Part shown: piece by piece, positions 35,264 to 43,627 of the stretch
Layout of the letters: the number at the start of each line of letters is the position of its first letter
Numbering within the stretch: the first letter of the stretch is position 1
Source of the DNA: Amycolatopsis jiangsuensis
GTDB lineage: Bacteria; Actinomycetota; Actinomycetes; Mycobacteriales; Pseudonocardiaceae
DNA: 64,000 bases
Direction of reading: 5' to 3'
Assembly: GCF_014204865.1 (NCBI RefSeq)
Contig: NZ_JACHMG010000001.1
Span: 1,860,001-1,924,000 of the forward strand
Made by a program: the position numbers and the translations under genes
The notes under the pieces: model-generated
Told to the model about the DNA's origin: nothing
What the model saw: the letters and a program-made list of their open reading frames with translations, nothing else
The model's database searches: none

Positions 35264-36597
35264 CGGGCCACCTCCTGACGGCGCATGCCCAGCAGCACGT
35301 CGACGGCGAGGAACCCGAGCAGCGAAATCCCGAACACCGGCAGGAACCACCCCACGACCGCCGCCGCGGCCAGCACCGGCGCCAGTACGCGGCCGGGCAC
35401 CCGCCGCCACGCACCCCGCGCCGGTGGACGGCCGAACCGCGCCTCGCCCCTGCCGGGCCTGCGCAGCCACCACATCCGGTATCCCCAGCACACCAGGCAC
35501 ACCACCGCCACCCCGACCACCGTGAGCACGATCTGGTTGGCCACCCCGAACAGGAAGCCCATGTGCGCGTCGATGCCCCAGGTGCTCAGTTTCGCGGCGA
35601 GCGGGTAGTCGTCGAACGGCAGGGATCCGGTGACCTGGCCGGTTCCCGGGTCCACGGTCATCGCGTCCTGTTTCACCGGCCAGCTCCGCCCCACCTGCTG
35701 CACGACGTAGCTCTCCCCGGCCGCCGAGGGCGGGCGGATCTCCACCGGATCGGCCAGTCCGGCTCGCGCGGTGGCCTCCCGCACCGGCTGCCATCCGACG
35801 TCGCCCGGGGTCGCCGGCGAGGTCGCGGTCACCGTCGGGGTCGTCCAGTTCCAGGACGACCGCAGATCGGTGATGTTCGCGCCCGCGTGCAGGGACCAGG
35901 TGAGCCCGGTGGCGGACAGGAACAGCAGCCCGGCCGCGACCCACAGGCCGACACCGCCGTGCCAGGACAGCAGCCGCCGCCGTCCCCGCGCGCGCCGAGC
36001 CGACCGGCGGCGGCCCAGCCACAGCACCACCCCGGCGACGACGACCACCCACAGCCAGCTCGCCGCCAATTCGCTGTACAGCCGGCCGAAATCACCCAGG
36101 TGCAGACTGCGGTGCAGGGTGTCGATCCACCCACGCAACGGAAGCGCCTGTCCCGACCCGTAGGTCTCCAGCGCACCGCGCACCTCGCCGGTGTGCGGGT
36201 CCACGAACACCGTGTAGTGGTAACTCGGTTCGAGACCCGGCCGGTCGAAGATGATCTGCGTGGTGTCCGTCGCGGCCGGTGCCGGGCGGACGCCGGTGAG
36301 CGTGCCGTCCGGGACCTCGGCCCCGGCGAGGGCGACCTGCCGGTCGAGCGGCACCGCACCCGGGGCGGCGGGCACGTGCAGTTCGTGGGCGTAGACCGCC
36401 TGCTCCACCTGCGGCGTCCAGACGTAGGCGATCCCGGTCAGCGCCGCGACCAGCAGGAACGGCCCGACGAACACACCCGCGTAGAAGTGCAGCCGCAGCA
36501 GCAGCGGCCGGATCGCGGCCCACCCCGGCGCGGCACGGGGCGGGGGTGGATCGGGGATGGTGTCCGGGGAAACCGGTTCCGACGTCGGCACTGGCAC
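35260..36597 (-). CDS. PepSY-associated membrane protein
   Basis: A 445-residue protein of the PepSY_TM family. There are four membrane helices: LLLRLHFYAGVFVGPFLLVA at about residue 40, two in the middle (SWLWVVVVAGVVLWLG; HGGVGLWVAAGLLFLSATGL) and more at the C-terminus. The outer loops carry PepSY-type strands (FVDPHTGEVRGALETY; MTVDPGTGQVTGSLPF) and the conserved HRSLHLGDFGRLY. GTG 36597 is chosen because of the strong GGGAGGAG ribosome site 5 bases upstream; the longer frame is Pro-rich filler. Related proteins include iron/heme reductases (FhuE-type helper) and copper-linked partners. It is followed by the overlapping DUF5134 gene. Confidence 0.85.
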   Translation of the reverse strand: MPVPTSEPVSPDTIPDPPPPRAAPGWAAIRPLLLRLHFYAGVFVGPFLLVAALTGIAYVWTPQVEQAVYAHELHVPAAPGAVPLDRQVALAGAEVPDGTLTGVRPAPAATDTTQIIFDRPGLEPSYHYTVFVDPHTGEVRGALETYGSGQALPLRGWIDTLHRSLHLGDFGRLYSELAASWLWVVVVAGVVLWLGRRRSARRARGRRRLLSWHGGVGLWVAAGLLFLSATGLTWSLHAGANITDLRSSWNWTTPTVTATSPATPGDVGWQPVREATARAGLADPVEIRPPSAAGESYVVQQVGRSWPVKQDAMTVDPGTGQVTGSLPFDDYPLAAKLSTWGIDAHMGFLFGVANQIVLTVVGVAVVCLVCWGYRMWWLRRPGRGEARFGRPPARGAWRRVPGRVLAPVLAAAAVVGWFLPVFGISLLGFLAVDVLLGMRRQEVAR

Positions 36598-36908
36598 AGG
36601 CGCTCCTCCCGCAGATTCCGCCTCCCCAGGAGTCGGACCGCGGCGGTGTCCGGTTCCCCGCGGCACCGTGACGGCGGCCACTGCGCGGGGACGCACGCCG
36701 CCGGCCCGTACTGCGGGGCGCGGCCAGGGCGGGTTCGACCAGCGCGTTCATCCGACGGCAGGTAGCGCCGACGCTTCCGTACTGTCCTTTTCGGACACCA
36801 CAGTGGCGAGGGTGGTTTTCGCCGGCTGCGGAAGAGGGCGTGAAAAACCCGGGTGGGCAGCTGCAGTCGGCAGTGCCCACCCGGGCGGGATTCAGGCGGA
36901 AGGAAGGC
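36598..36908. other. Intergenic region between PepSY gene and the 36909 gene
   Basis: A 311-base spacer on one side of the PepSY start. It has the promoter region of that gene and, at its far end, the terminator of the upstream minus-strand operon. A CCACAGTGG palindrome lies at 36799-36807. No gene is evident. Confidence 0.6.
36843..36885 (-). terminator. Intrinsic terminator of the FAAL/WXG100 operon
   Basis: On the minus strand CCCGGGTGGGCA (36885-36874) pairs with TGCCCACCCGGG (36859-36848), extended inside by a CTGC/GCAG stem, and is followed directly by TTTTT. A 12-bp perfect stem plus T tract, 24 bases after the 36909 stop, is a textbook factor-independent terminator. Confidence 0.9.
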
Positions 36909-37400
36909 TCAGCCGCGCCACCGGTTGTTCATGAAGGCGTCGTCCTCGTCGTCCAGCTCCTCCGGGGTCGCACGGCGGCGCCGGGACGGGGCCGCCGCCG
37001 GGCGCTCCGCGCGTGCCGACGGGATCGGCGCCGGCGGCCCCGAGGGCGGAGCCGGCGCCGCCGGGGGCGGGATCGGGGCCGCATGCCGGCCCGTACCCCG
37101 GCCCGTCGGAGGGGTCGGGGTGAAGTCCAGCCCCTGCGAGCCGTTCTCGGCCTGGTGCGCCTCGGGCTCGAAGTCGAACTCCCGCACCGATTCCTGCTGC
37201 GGACGACCCTTCGCGTCCTCGCGCTTGCCCAGTTCCCGGCGATGCATGACGTAGCGTTCGGCGGCTTTCACCTGCTTCGTCATGTGCTCGAGCGCCTCGG
37301 CCTTGGCCTGGTCGGAACGCTGCTCACGAAGGGTTTCGCGGTCGGTCTGCTCCCGGACGAGAGCGGCCAGGCGCGTCCTCAGCCCATCGAGGTCGTCCAT
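36909..37400 (-). CDS. Small charged coiled-coil / Pro-rich protein, last gene of FAAL-WXG100 operon
   Basis: A 163-residue protein of unknown family. Residues 1-65 form a highly charged helix (LVREQTDRETLREQRSDQAK; AEALEHMTKQVKAAERYVMH), likely coiled coil; residues 90-135 are Pro/Ala-rich (PPPAAPAPPSGPPAPIPSAR); the end is acidic with DDEDDAFMNN. No signal peptide or membrane span. The ATG at 37400 lies 7 bases after the stop of the large Gly-rich gene and has GAGGAAG upstream. Its position suggests a chaperone or accessory for the secretion-like proteins upstream; this is speculation. Confidence 0.75.
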   Translation of the reverse strand: MDDLDGLRTRLAALVREQTDRETLREQRSDQAKAEALEHMTKQVKAAERYVMHRRELGKREDAKGRPQQESVREFDFEPEAHQAENGSQGLDFTPTPPTGRGTGRHAAPIPPPAAPAPPSGPPAPIPSARAERPAAAPSRRRRATPEELDDEDDAFMNNRWRG

Positions 37401-37407
37401 CACTTCC

Positions 37408-40400
37408 TCACTTCCTCATCCGGTGCACTGGCGAAAGGTCGTCATCGTCGTCGTCGAGCGAACCGGTGATCCGCTGGGCCGGCTCGGTCTGGGAGTCGAA
37501 CAGGCCCCCGCCGTCGACCCGGTAGGTCCGGCCGCGGTCCTGGTCCTCTCCCCCGCCGCCGCCACCGGCCCCACCCATGCCGCCGCCCATCGGCATGCCG
37601 CCGCCCATCGGGTGGCCCTGGGTTCCGGACGGGGCTGCGCCGCCCTGCGCCGGAACGGAGTCCGTGCCGCTGTGCTGGGGCATCGACTGGTCTCCGCCGG
37701 TCATCGGAGGAGCGCCGAGCTGCTGCCCGGCCGGTGCGCCGGCGAAGTGAGTGTCGGTCGCCCCCTGCACCGGCTGGCCCGGCACACCGGCGTGGTGCGC
37801 GTCGCCCGCCGGCACACCCGGCGCCCCCGCGTGCTGCGGCTCACCGGGCACGCTCGAGGGCGCGTCGGCGAGGTGCCCGTGCGTCGGTGACGTCGAGCCA
37901 TCGGCAGGCACGCCGTGGTCGACCGGCTGCGCCCCGTCCGGCATCGTGGTGCCCTCCATCGGGGGATGGAGGCCTCCCGGTGTGTCGGACGACGGCATTT
38001 CGGTGCCGTCGAACGGGGTGATCCCTTCCGGCCCGTCACCCGCGTGGGCGGGAACCGGGTCTCCCCCGGGGACCGAGTCTCCCCCTGGGTCCCCAGCCGG
38101 CAGATCCTTGCCAAGGTCGTCCGGGACGTGCTCGCTCGTCGGGACGCTCGCCATCGGCTTCGGCACATCGCCCGAGTCCGGTTTGTCGTTGTCTCCCAAC
38201 GTGTAGCTGGTCGGCTTGCCGCTGCCGTCGTCGACGGTCACCTTCGTCGGGCCGTCCGGTCCGTCCGGCCGTTCCGCGGTGATCTTGAGGTCGCCGTCCT
38301 TGATGTGGATCTTGCCGTCCGGGCCGGGATGGTAGGTGTGGTCGCCACCCTTGCCGCCGCCGGCGGGCCCGTCGCCGTCCTTGCCGTCGGCGCCCTGGCC
38401 GTCACCGTCCTGACCGCCGGCGGAGGAGCCGTCGTCGGCCGACCAGTCGAGCTTGAAGTCCTTCGGCTCGCCGTCGCCCTCGCCGACCTTGATGTCCATG
38501 TGCCCGTCCTTGTCGGGCTCGGTCATCTCGAAGGTCTTGCCGTCCTGGTCGACCTTCAGGGTCTCCCGGTCGCCGTCCTCACCTTCCCCGCCGCCGCCGC
38601 TCGAACCGCCACCGCCGCCGGGCTTGTCTCCGTCCTTGCCGTCGCCGTCCTTGCCGTCGCCGTCCTTGCCGTCGCCGTCTTTCCCGTCGCCGTCTTTCCC
38701 GTCGCCGTCCTTGCCGTCGCCGGGCTTGTCTCCGTCCTTGCCGTCGTGCTTGCCGTCGCCGTCCTGGCCGGCGGGGTCGTCCCCGTCCTGGCCGGTCGGG
38801 TCGTCGCCGCCGGGCAGGTCCACGTCCGGGACCGGCGGCGGGGTCGGGGTACCGCCGCCCGAACCGGAACCGCCGCCGCTGTCCGAGCCGCCACCGGAAC
38901 CGCCACCGGTATCCCCACCCGAACCGGGCAGGTCCGTGTCCGGCACCTCCGGCTTGCCCCCGCCGGTGTCCCCGCCGATCGGGCTCTCGCCCTCGGGCAT
39001 GGTCGTCTCCGGGATCGGCGGCGGGGTCGGCATCCCGCCGCCGGAGCCACCGCCGCTGTCCGAACCACCGCCGGAACCACCACCGGTGTCCGAACCGCCA
39101 CCGGAGCCACCGCCGGTGCCCCCGCCCGAACCGGGCAGGTCCGTGTCCGGCACCTCCGGCGGCGCACCCCCACCGCTTCCGCCGCCGGTGTCCCCACCGA
39201 TCGGGCTCTCCCCCTCGGGCATGGTGGTCTCCGGGATCGGCGGCGGGGTCCCGCCGCCCGAACCGGAACCACCCGAACCGGAGCCGGAGCCACCGCCGGT
39301 GCCGGAACCGGAGCCACCGCCAGAACCGCCCGGCGGCAGGTCGGTGTCCGGCACGTCGCCGCCGGTCCCCTCACCACCGCCGGTGCCACCGGGCCCCTGA
39401 CCGCCACCGGTGCCGTCACCGCCAGTGCCATCACCACCGGTCCCGTCACCACCCGTGCCATCACCACCGGTGCCATCGCCACCGAGCCCGTCACCACCGG
39501 TGCCGTCACCGCCGGTGCCACCGGGACCGTCGCCACCACCAGTGCCGCCCGGGCCGTCGCCACCCGTACCGTCGCCGGAGCCACCCTTGCCGTCGCCCGC
39601 GTCGCCGAACTCGTTCTCGATCTTGCCCATGATCTTGTCGAGCTCGTCATAGGCCTTGTCGGTGAGTTCCTTGGCGTCGTCGCAGATCTTCACGAACCCG
39701 TCCTGGTAGATGGTGTCCCACATCTCCGGGTTGAAGTGCTGCTGGATCCACTGCTTGGCGAGCTTCTGGCCTTCCTTCTTCATGTCCGTCTTGTCGCAGC
39801 AGCCGCGATCGTTGAGCGTCTGGTACAGGTTCGTGCCGAAGTTCGCGTCCATCCAGCCCGCGATGGTGGCCAGGTCGTCGTCGCTGACGTCGTCGCCCTT
39901 GGCCACCTTCACGACCAGCTTGGCCATCGTGAAGTCCGCGCAGGCGACCAGCAGGTGGTCGTTGTACAGCTTGATGACGTTGTCGGCCTTGTTCTTGCAC
40001 AGATCGAAAATCGTGGACGTCGTGGTCTTGGTGGCCTCGGCCGCGCTGCTGAACGACTGCTGCAGTTTGGTCGCCTTCGGCGCCACGTCGTCGTTGTAGT
40101 GGTCCCACGCCGCGTCGGCGGCCGCGCCCTTCCAGCTCTGCATCAGCGTGCTCAGCGTCGAGCCGGTGTCCTGGATGGTCTGGTCGATCGTGTCCGCACC
40201 GGTCTGGAAGTGCGAGGCGTCCTTCATGAAGTTCTCGAAGGAGATCTTCCGCTGCTCGTCGAACCGCTGGTTGATGTCCTTGTCCATGTTCAGCTCATGG
40301 GTGTTGCCCTTGCAGTCGTCGGGCATGTCCTTGAACAGCGAGCCGAACGTCTCGAAAATCTTCAGCGCGGGCTTGGCCGTGTCGAGCAGCTCGTCCGAGG

Positions 40401-40740
40401 TCTTCGTGCCGCTGGTGTCGTCGGGGGCCGGCGGCTTCTTCTCGTCGAGGTCCTTCTTGCCGTCGTCGACGGCCTTCTTGTGCTCGTCGTCGTTGTAGGA
40501 GGCCTGGTCGCCGTCCGCCTTGGCCTCGTTGTAGGTGTCCTCGATCGAGGGAGTGCCGCCGAGCCCGTAGGAACCGATCTCCTTGTTCGAGACGTAGGCG
40601 TGCTGGTACTTCTCGGCATCCTCCTTCGGGATGTCCATGCCGTTGAACACGCACGCCGACATCAGCTTGCTCTTCTGGTCGGCCGGAACGGCCGGGTCGT
40701 CGAGGACCTTCTTGACGTCTTCCCAGGACGGCTCTGCCAT
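37408..40740 (-). CDS. Large Gly/Asp-rich WXG-like protein, putative type VII substrate
   Basis: An 1110-residue, very acidic protein. Residues 1-380 are helical and globular, with five or six Cys (CVFNG, DDCKG, DLCKN, GCCDK) and a WXG100-like hinge LMQSWKGAAADAAWDHYND near residue 202. Residues 385-740 are low-complexity Gly/Asp/Pro/Ser, including repeated PETTMPEGESPIGGDTGGG and VPDTDLPGSGG and at least five DGKDG units in a row. Beta-type segments follow (KTFEMTEPDKDGHMDIKVGE) and then a Pro/Gly/His-rich tail, ending in SLDDDDDDLSPVHRMRK. ATG 40740 overlaps the stop of the WXG100-type gene (ATGA). No Sec signal. A surface or secreted structural role is inferred. Confidence 0.8.
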   Translation of the reverse strand: MAEPSWEDVKKVLDDPAVPADQKSKLMSACVFNGMDIPKEDAEKYQHAYVSNKEIGSYGLGGTPSIEDTYNEAKADGDQASYNDDEHKKAVDDGKKDLDEKKPPAPDDTSGTKTSDELLDTAKPALKIFETFGSLFKDMPDDCKGNTHELNMDKDINQRFDEQRKISFENFMKDASHFQTGADTIDQTIQDTGSTLSTLMQSWKGAAADAAWDHYNDDVAPKATKLQQSFSSAAEATKTTTSTIFDLCKNKADNVIKLYNDHLLVACADFTMAKLVVKVAKGDDVSDDDLATIAGWMDANFGTNLYQTLNDRGCCDKTDMKKEGQKLAKQWIQQHFNPEMWDTIYQDGFVKICDDAKELTDKAYDELDKIMGKIENEFGDAGDGKGGSGDGTGGDGPGGTGGGDGPGGTGGDGTGGDGLGGDGTGGDGTGGDGTGGDGTGGDGTGGGQGPGGTGGGEGTGGDVPDTDLPPGGSGGGSGSGTGGGSGSGSGGSGSGGGTPPPIPETTMPEGESPIGGDTGGGSGGGAPPEVPDTDLPGSGGGTGGGSGGGSDTGGGSGGGSDSGGGSGGGMPTPPPIPETTMPEGESPIGGDTGGGKPEVPDTDLPGSGGDTGGGSGGGSDSGGGSGSGGGTPTPPPVPDVDLPGGDDPTGQDGDDPAGQDGDGKHDGKDGDKPGDGKDGDGKDGDGKDGDGKDGDGKDGDGKDGDKPGGGGGSSGGGGEGEDGDRETLKVDQDGKTFEMTEPDKDGHMDIKVGEGDGEPKDFKLDWSADDGSSAGGQDGDGQGADGKDGDGPAGGGKGGDHTYHPGPDGKIHIKDGDLKITAERPDGPDGPTKVTVDDGSGKPTSYTLGDNDKPDSGDVPKPMASVPTSEHVPDDLGKDLPAGDPGGDSVPGGDPVPAHAGDGPEGITPFDGTEMPSSDTPGGLHPPMEGTTMPDGAQPVDHGVPADGSTSPTHGHLADAPSSVPGEPQHAGAPGVPAGDAHHAGVPGQPVQGATDTHFAGAPAGQQLGAPPMTGGDQSMPQHSGTDSVPAQGGAAPSGTQGHPMGGGMPMGGGMGGAGGGGGGEDQDRGRTYRVDGGGLFDSQTEPAQRITGSLDDDDDDLSPVHRMRK
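38630..39595. repeat. Low-complexity repeat tract inside the Gly-rich gene
   Basis: About 1 kb of imperfect tandem repeats with 9- and 18-base periods coding DGKDG, GGDGTGG and SGGGS units, plus two near-identical longer blocks (PETTMPEGESPIGGDTGGG, VPDTDLPGSGG). In-frame length change by recombination is likely here. Confidence 0.85.
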
Positions 40741-41057
40741 CAGAAGGCCCCCGCGGTGTCGATCTCGCCGGTCTGCTCGTCCTCGTTGCTGTCGTAGGTC
40801 TTCGCACCGGTGCTGATGTTGGAGCCGAGCGTGGTGAGCATGGTGTCGTACCCGTTGAGCGCATCGGAAAGGTTCTTGGCACCCTCGGTGTACTTCCCGG
40901 AGTGCGCCTTGTGCGCGTTCCCGAAGTTCTCCTCGACCACCGCCGGGGTGCCCAGATCCGGATTGTCGTCGAGAAGGTCCTCGGCGGACTGAGTGAGCTT
41001 CTTCGACGCGTCACTCATCGCCTGGGTGGAGGCGGTGTATCCCCCGTTGCCGCTCAT
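40740..41057 (-). CDS. WXG100/EspC-like small protein, putative type VII secretion substrate
   Basis: A 105-residue helical-hairpin protein. The first helix is STQAMSDASKKLTQSAEDLL, and the turn holds VEENFGNAHKAH where WXG proteins have W-x-G (here N-F-G, as in EspC-like members). The second helix is GKYTEGAKNLSDALNGYDTM. A C-terminal TYDSNE fits the YxxxD/E secretion motif of type VII substrates. ATG 41057 lies 13 bases after the ACP stop; its stop overlaps the large Gly-rich gene. No ESX ATPase (EccC) or other machinery is in the window, so export would use a locus elsewhere. Confidence 0.8.
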   Translation of the reverse strand: MSGNGGYTASTQAMSDASKKLTQSAEDLLDDNPDLGTPAVVEENFGNAHKAHSGKYTEGAKNLSDALNGYDTMLTTLGSNISTGAKTYDSNEDEQTGEIDTAGAF

Positions 41058-41070
41058 CTGCGCTTCTCTC

Positions 41071-41340
41071 CTAGCTGGCCCGGCCGGTGCCGGTCCGTTC
41101 GTTCAGGGCCTCGGCGAGGACTTCGGCCACGGCAGCGATGTCGGTGAACCGGTCCAGCTGCTCCAGGTCGATCGTCACTTCGTGGTGGACCTCCAGCGCG
41201 GCGAGCAATCGGACCCGCCCCTTCGAGTCGATGCCCAGCTCCTCGAGCGGGCTGTCCGCGGCCACGTTCGCCGGATCGAGGAAGAACAGACTGCAGACGA
41301 CCTTCACGACCTCGGCACAGAGATCAACCACGAGCGTCAC
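41071..41340 (-). CDS. Acyl carrier protein
   Basis: An 89-residue carrier domain. The phosphopantetheine site is LEELGIDSKGRVRLLAALE; Lys instead of the usual Leu/Met follows the Ser. The second conserved stretch is IDLEQLDRFTDIAAVAEVL. The GTG at 41340 is used; a GTG at 41331 is possible. It overlaps the FAAL gene by 17 bases, which strongly suggests that the ligase loads this ACP. It lies upstream of the WXG100-like gene in the same operon. Stand-alone ACPs next to FAALs usually pass an acyl group to a PKS or NRPS; here the next genes are secretion-type proteins instead. Confidence 0.88.
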   Translation of the reverse strand: MTLVVDLCAEVVKVVCSLFFLDPANVAADSPLEELGIDSKGRVRLLAALEVHHEVTIDLEQLDRFTDIAAVAEVLAEALNERTGTGRAS

Positions 41341-43003
41341 CGTACCGCGCCCGCGCCGCGGCCCGCGCGACTTTGCCGCTCGAAGTGCGCGGGAGGGCAC
41401 CCGGATCGACCAAACGGACATCACGCAGCGTGAGGCCGTATTCTCCGGACACCGCCCGGAGCACGGCCCGGCGTACCTCGGTCGGGTTCGCCTCGCCGGT
41501 CCACTCGGCCGCGACCGCGGCGCCCTCGCCCGCCTCGCCGGTGACGCCGAACGCGGCGACCCGGCCCCGCCGCACCGCCGGATGCGCTTGTTCCGCGGTC
41601 ACTTCCAGGTCGTGGGGATGGTAGTTGCGGCCGTCGACGACGATCACGTCCTTCAGCCGTCCGGTCAGGTACAGCTCGCCCCGGTGCCACACGCCGAGGT
41701 CGCCGGTGCGCAGCCAGCCGCCGTGCCCTTCCAGGTGTGCGTCGAACGTGTCGTCCTCGCGCGCCCAGTACCCGGTGCCGAGGTGCGGGCCGTGCACCCA
41801 CACCTCACCGACCGTGCCGTCCGGCACCACCCGGCCGTCCGCCACGGTCCGCACCTGCTGCCCCACCGGCCGTCCGACGGACACGAGCTCCTGTCCGCCT
41901 TCGGTTTCCACTGCCTCGCCCGCGGCCAGCTTCGCGCGGTCGAAGACGGCGCTCACCGGTCCTTCCTCGCCCGCGCTCGTCACGTAGACCGTTGCCTCGG
42001 CCAGTCCGTAGGACGGCCGGTGGGCCTCACGCCGGAATCCCAGCGGCCCGAACACCTCCTGGAATCGCGCGACCGTCTCCGGGCGCACCGGCTCGCTGCC
42101 GTTCAACGCCACGCGCACGCGGGAGAGGTCGAGCCCGTCCGGCGGCGGCTCCACGGCGGCCAGGTCGAACGCGAAGTTCGGCGCCGCGGTGAACACGTCC
42201 GGGTAGTCCGCCAGCTGCCGCAGCCAGCGCTGCGGGCGGTGCACGAATTCGAGCGGGGCCATGAACACCGACCGGCATCCGGCGAACGCCGGGAGGCACA
42301 GCAGCTGGACGAGCCCCATGTCGTGGAAGAACGGGATCCAGCCGGCACACGTGGTGTCCGGTCCCACGGCGTAGGCGACACTCGCCTGCCAGCACGCGGC
42401 GGCCACGGCACGGTGCGGGATCACCACGCCGGCCGGGTCGCGCGTCGAACCGGACGTGTACTGCAGGTACGCTGGCGCCTCGGGAGCGGGCAGCACCGGC
42501 TCGGCGGGCGGGCCGGAGAGCTCGTCGGCGACCACGAGCCGCTCGGCCGGCACGAACTCGCGGACCCGGTCCGCGACCCGGCGCGAGGTCAGCACGAGGG
42601 AGGCGGAGCAGTCCTCGAGGATTCCGGCGAGCCGGCGTCCGAGCCCCCGGCTCGCCGGATCCATCAGCGGCACGGCGGTCATCCCGGCGGCGAGCACCCC
42701 GAAGAACGCGACCGGGTAGGCGATCTCCTGCGCCGCGACGATCGCGATCCGGTCCCCCGGTTCGGCCGCCCGCCGCAGGTGCGCGGCCACCACTCCGGCG
42801 CGGGTGACCAGCTCGGCCCAGGTGACGGTGTCCTCGACGCCGGCGAGGTGGTCCTGGTGGGTGTAGGCGGGCCGCTGGTCTCCGGCGCGGCCGAACAGCC
42901 GCTCGACCAGCGAGACGCCCAGCACGTCCGCAGGCACCGAATCCGGCAGCGCACCGGACCCAGGATCGGACGCGGAAACGGGAGTAGACAACGGCTTCAC
43001 CAC
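41324..43003 (-). CDS. Fatty-acyl-AMP ligase (FAAL)
   Basis: A 559-residue adenylate-forming enzyme with FAAL rather than CoA-ligase character: P-loop LQYTSGSTRDPAGVVIPHRA, WIPFFHDMGLV (FAAL-type), ALNGSEPVRPETV, YGLAEATVYVTS, WLRTGDLGVWH, and VIVVDGRNYHPHDLE, where the last motif is the FAAL version of A8. The end has TSSGKVARAAAR with the catalytic Lys. Between YGLAEAT and the second half is the long stretch VFDRAKLAAGEAV / LVSVGRPVG typical of FAALs. Start GTG 43003 or 43000. It is the first gene of the five-gene operon and should activate a fatty acid for the ACP that overlaps its end. Confidence 0.92.
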   Translation of the reverse strand: MVKPLSTPVSASDPGSGALPDSVPADVLGVSLVERLFGRAGDQRPAYTHQDHLAGVEDTVTWAELVTRAGVVAAHLRRAAEPGDRIAIVAAQEIAYPVAFFGVLAAGMTAVPLMDPASRGLGRRLAGILEDCSASLVLTSRRVADRVREFVPAERLVVADELSGPPAEPVLPAPEAPAYLQYTSGSTRDPAGVVIPHRAVAAACWQASVAYAVGPDTTCAGWIPFFHDMGLVQLLCLPAFAGCRSVFMAPLEFVHRPQRWLRQLADYPDVFTAAPNFAFDLAAVEPPPDGLDLSRVRVALNGSEPVRPETVARFQEVFGPLGFRREAHRPSYGLAEATVYVTSAGEEGPVSAVFDRAKLAAGEAVETEGGQELVSVGRPVGQQVRTVADGRVVPDGTVGEVWVHGPHLGTGYWAREDDTFDAHLEGHGGWLRTGDLGVWHRGELYLTGRLKDVIVVDGRNYHPHDLEVTAEQAHPAVRRGRVAAFGVTGEAGEGAAVAAEWTGEANPTEVRRAVLRAVSGEYGLTLRDVRLVDPGALPRTSSGKVARAAARARYGDARG

Positions 43004-43305
43004 GCACCGGGAGCACGGACCGGCGTGTTCCGCCCGGCGCTCCCGCACCCGACCGGCCACGGCATACGGCCAACCCTACCGTCCGCTCACTACGGCTCCC
43101 CCGCACGGCTGTGCACTCGCCGGCCGTCTCCGCCGACTGCAGCACGCCAGGCAGGGCCGCCCTCGTCGCGGGCAGGGGCGCGGGTTCGGGACGGACGACG
43201 GCTCGGTCCACTGCGGACAGACCGGGCGTTAGCCGACGGTAAGGGATTTCTTCCCCGCTCCGGCGCACACTGCTGAGCACGAGGGACGTCAGCGAGGAGG
43301 ATGCC
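43004..43305. other. Divergent intergenic region, FAAL operon / 43306 gene
   Basis: A 302-base spacer with promoters for both directions. A good ribosome site, GAGGAGG, precedes the plus-strand gene. I see no clear operator or small gene. Confidence 0.6.
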
Positions 43306-43608
43306 GTGGAAGACCCGCACGAACACGAACCGGTCCGGGTTTCCGCGCCCGGGCGCAAGGCCTGGGCGATTCCCGCGGCGGCGGCCGGGTTCGCACTCTT
43401 CGTCGCGGCCGGGGCGCGGGTGCTGGTGCTGTTCGCCGGGTCCATGATGAGCAGTGTCGCGCTCATCGGATCATGGCTGATCCTCACGCTGGGGCTGGCC
43501 TACGCCGGCGTCCGGCTCCGGCCGGGCCTGGGTGCGGCACTGCTCGCCGGCTTCGCCGCCGGAGTGCTCGCCATCGCCTTCTTCGGTGGCATGCGGATGC
43601 TGACCTGA
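43306..43608 (+). CDS. Small membrane protein of unknown function
   Basis: A 100-residue protein with a polar, His-containing N-terminus (EDPHEHEPV) and three hydrophobic segments: AIPAAAAGFALFVAAGARVL, SVALIGSWLILTLGLAYAGV, and AALLAGFAAGVLAIAFFGGM. GTG 43306 has a strong GAGGAGG upstream; an ATG at 43301 is out of frame. No family recognised. It is alone between the FAAL operon and a convergent hydrolase gene. Confidence 0.72.
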   Translation: MEDPHEHEPVRVSAPGRKAWAIPAAAAGFALFVAAGARVLVLFAGSMMSSVALIGSWLILTLGLAYAGVRLRPGLGAALLAGFAAGVLAIAFFGGMRMLT

Positions 43609-43627
43609 GCATCCGTCCACATCGGAC

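Noticed and set aside
37915..40797. A 960-codon plus-strand frame opposite the Gly-rich gene
   Set aside because: It arises from the repeat DNA and G+C bias; the minus-strand frame has good start sites, overlaps with neighbours and a terminator.
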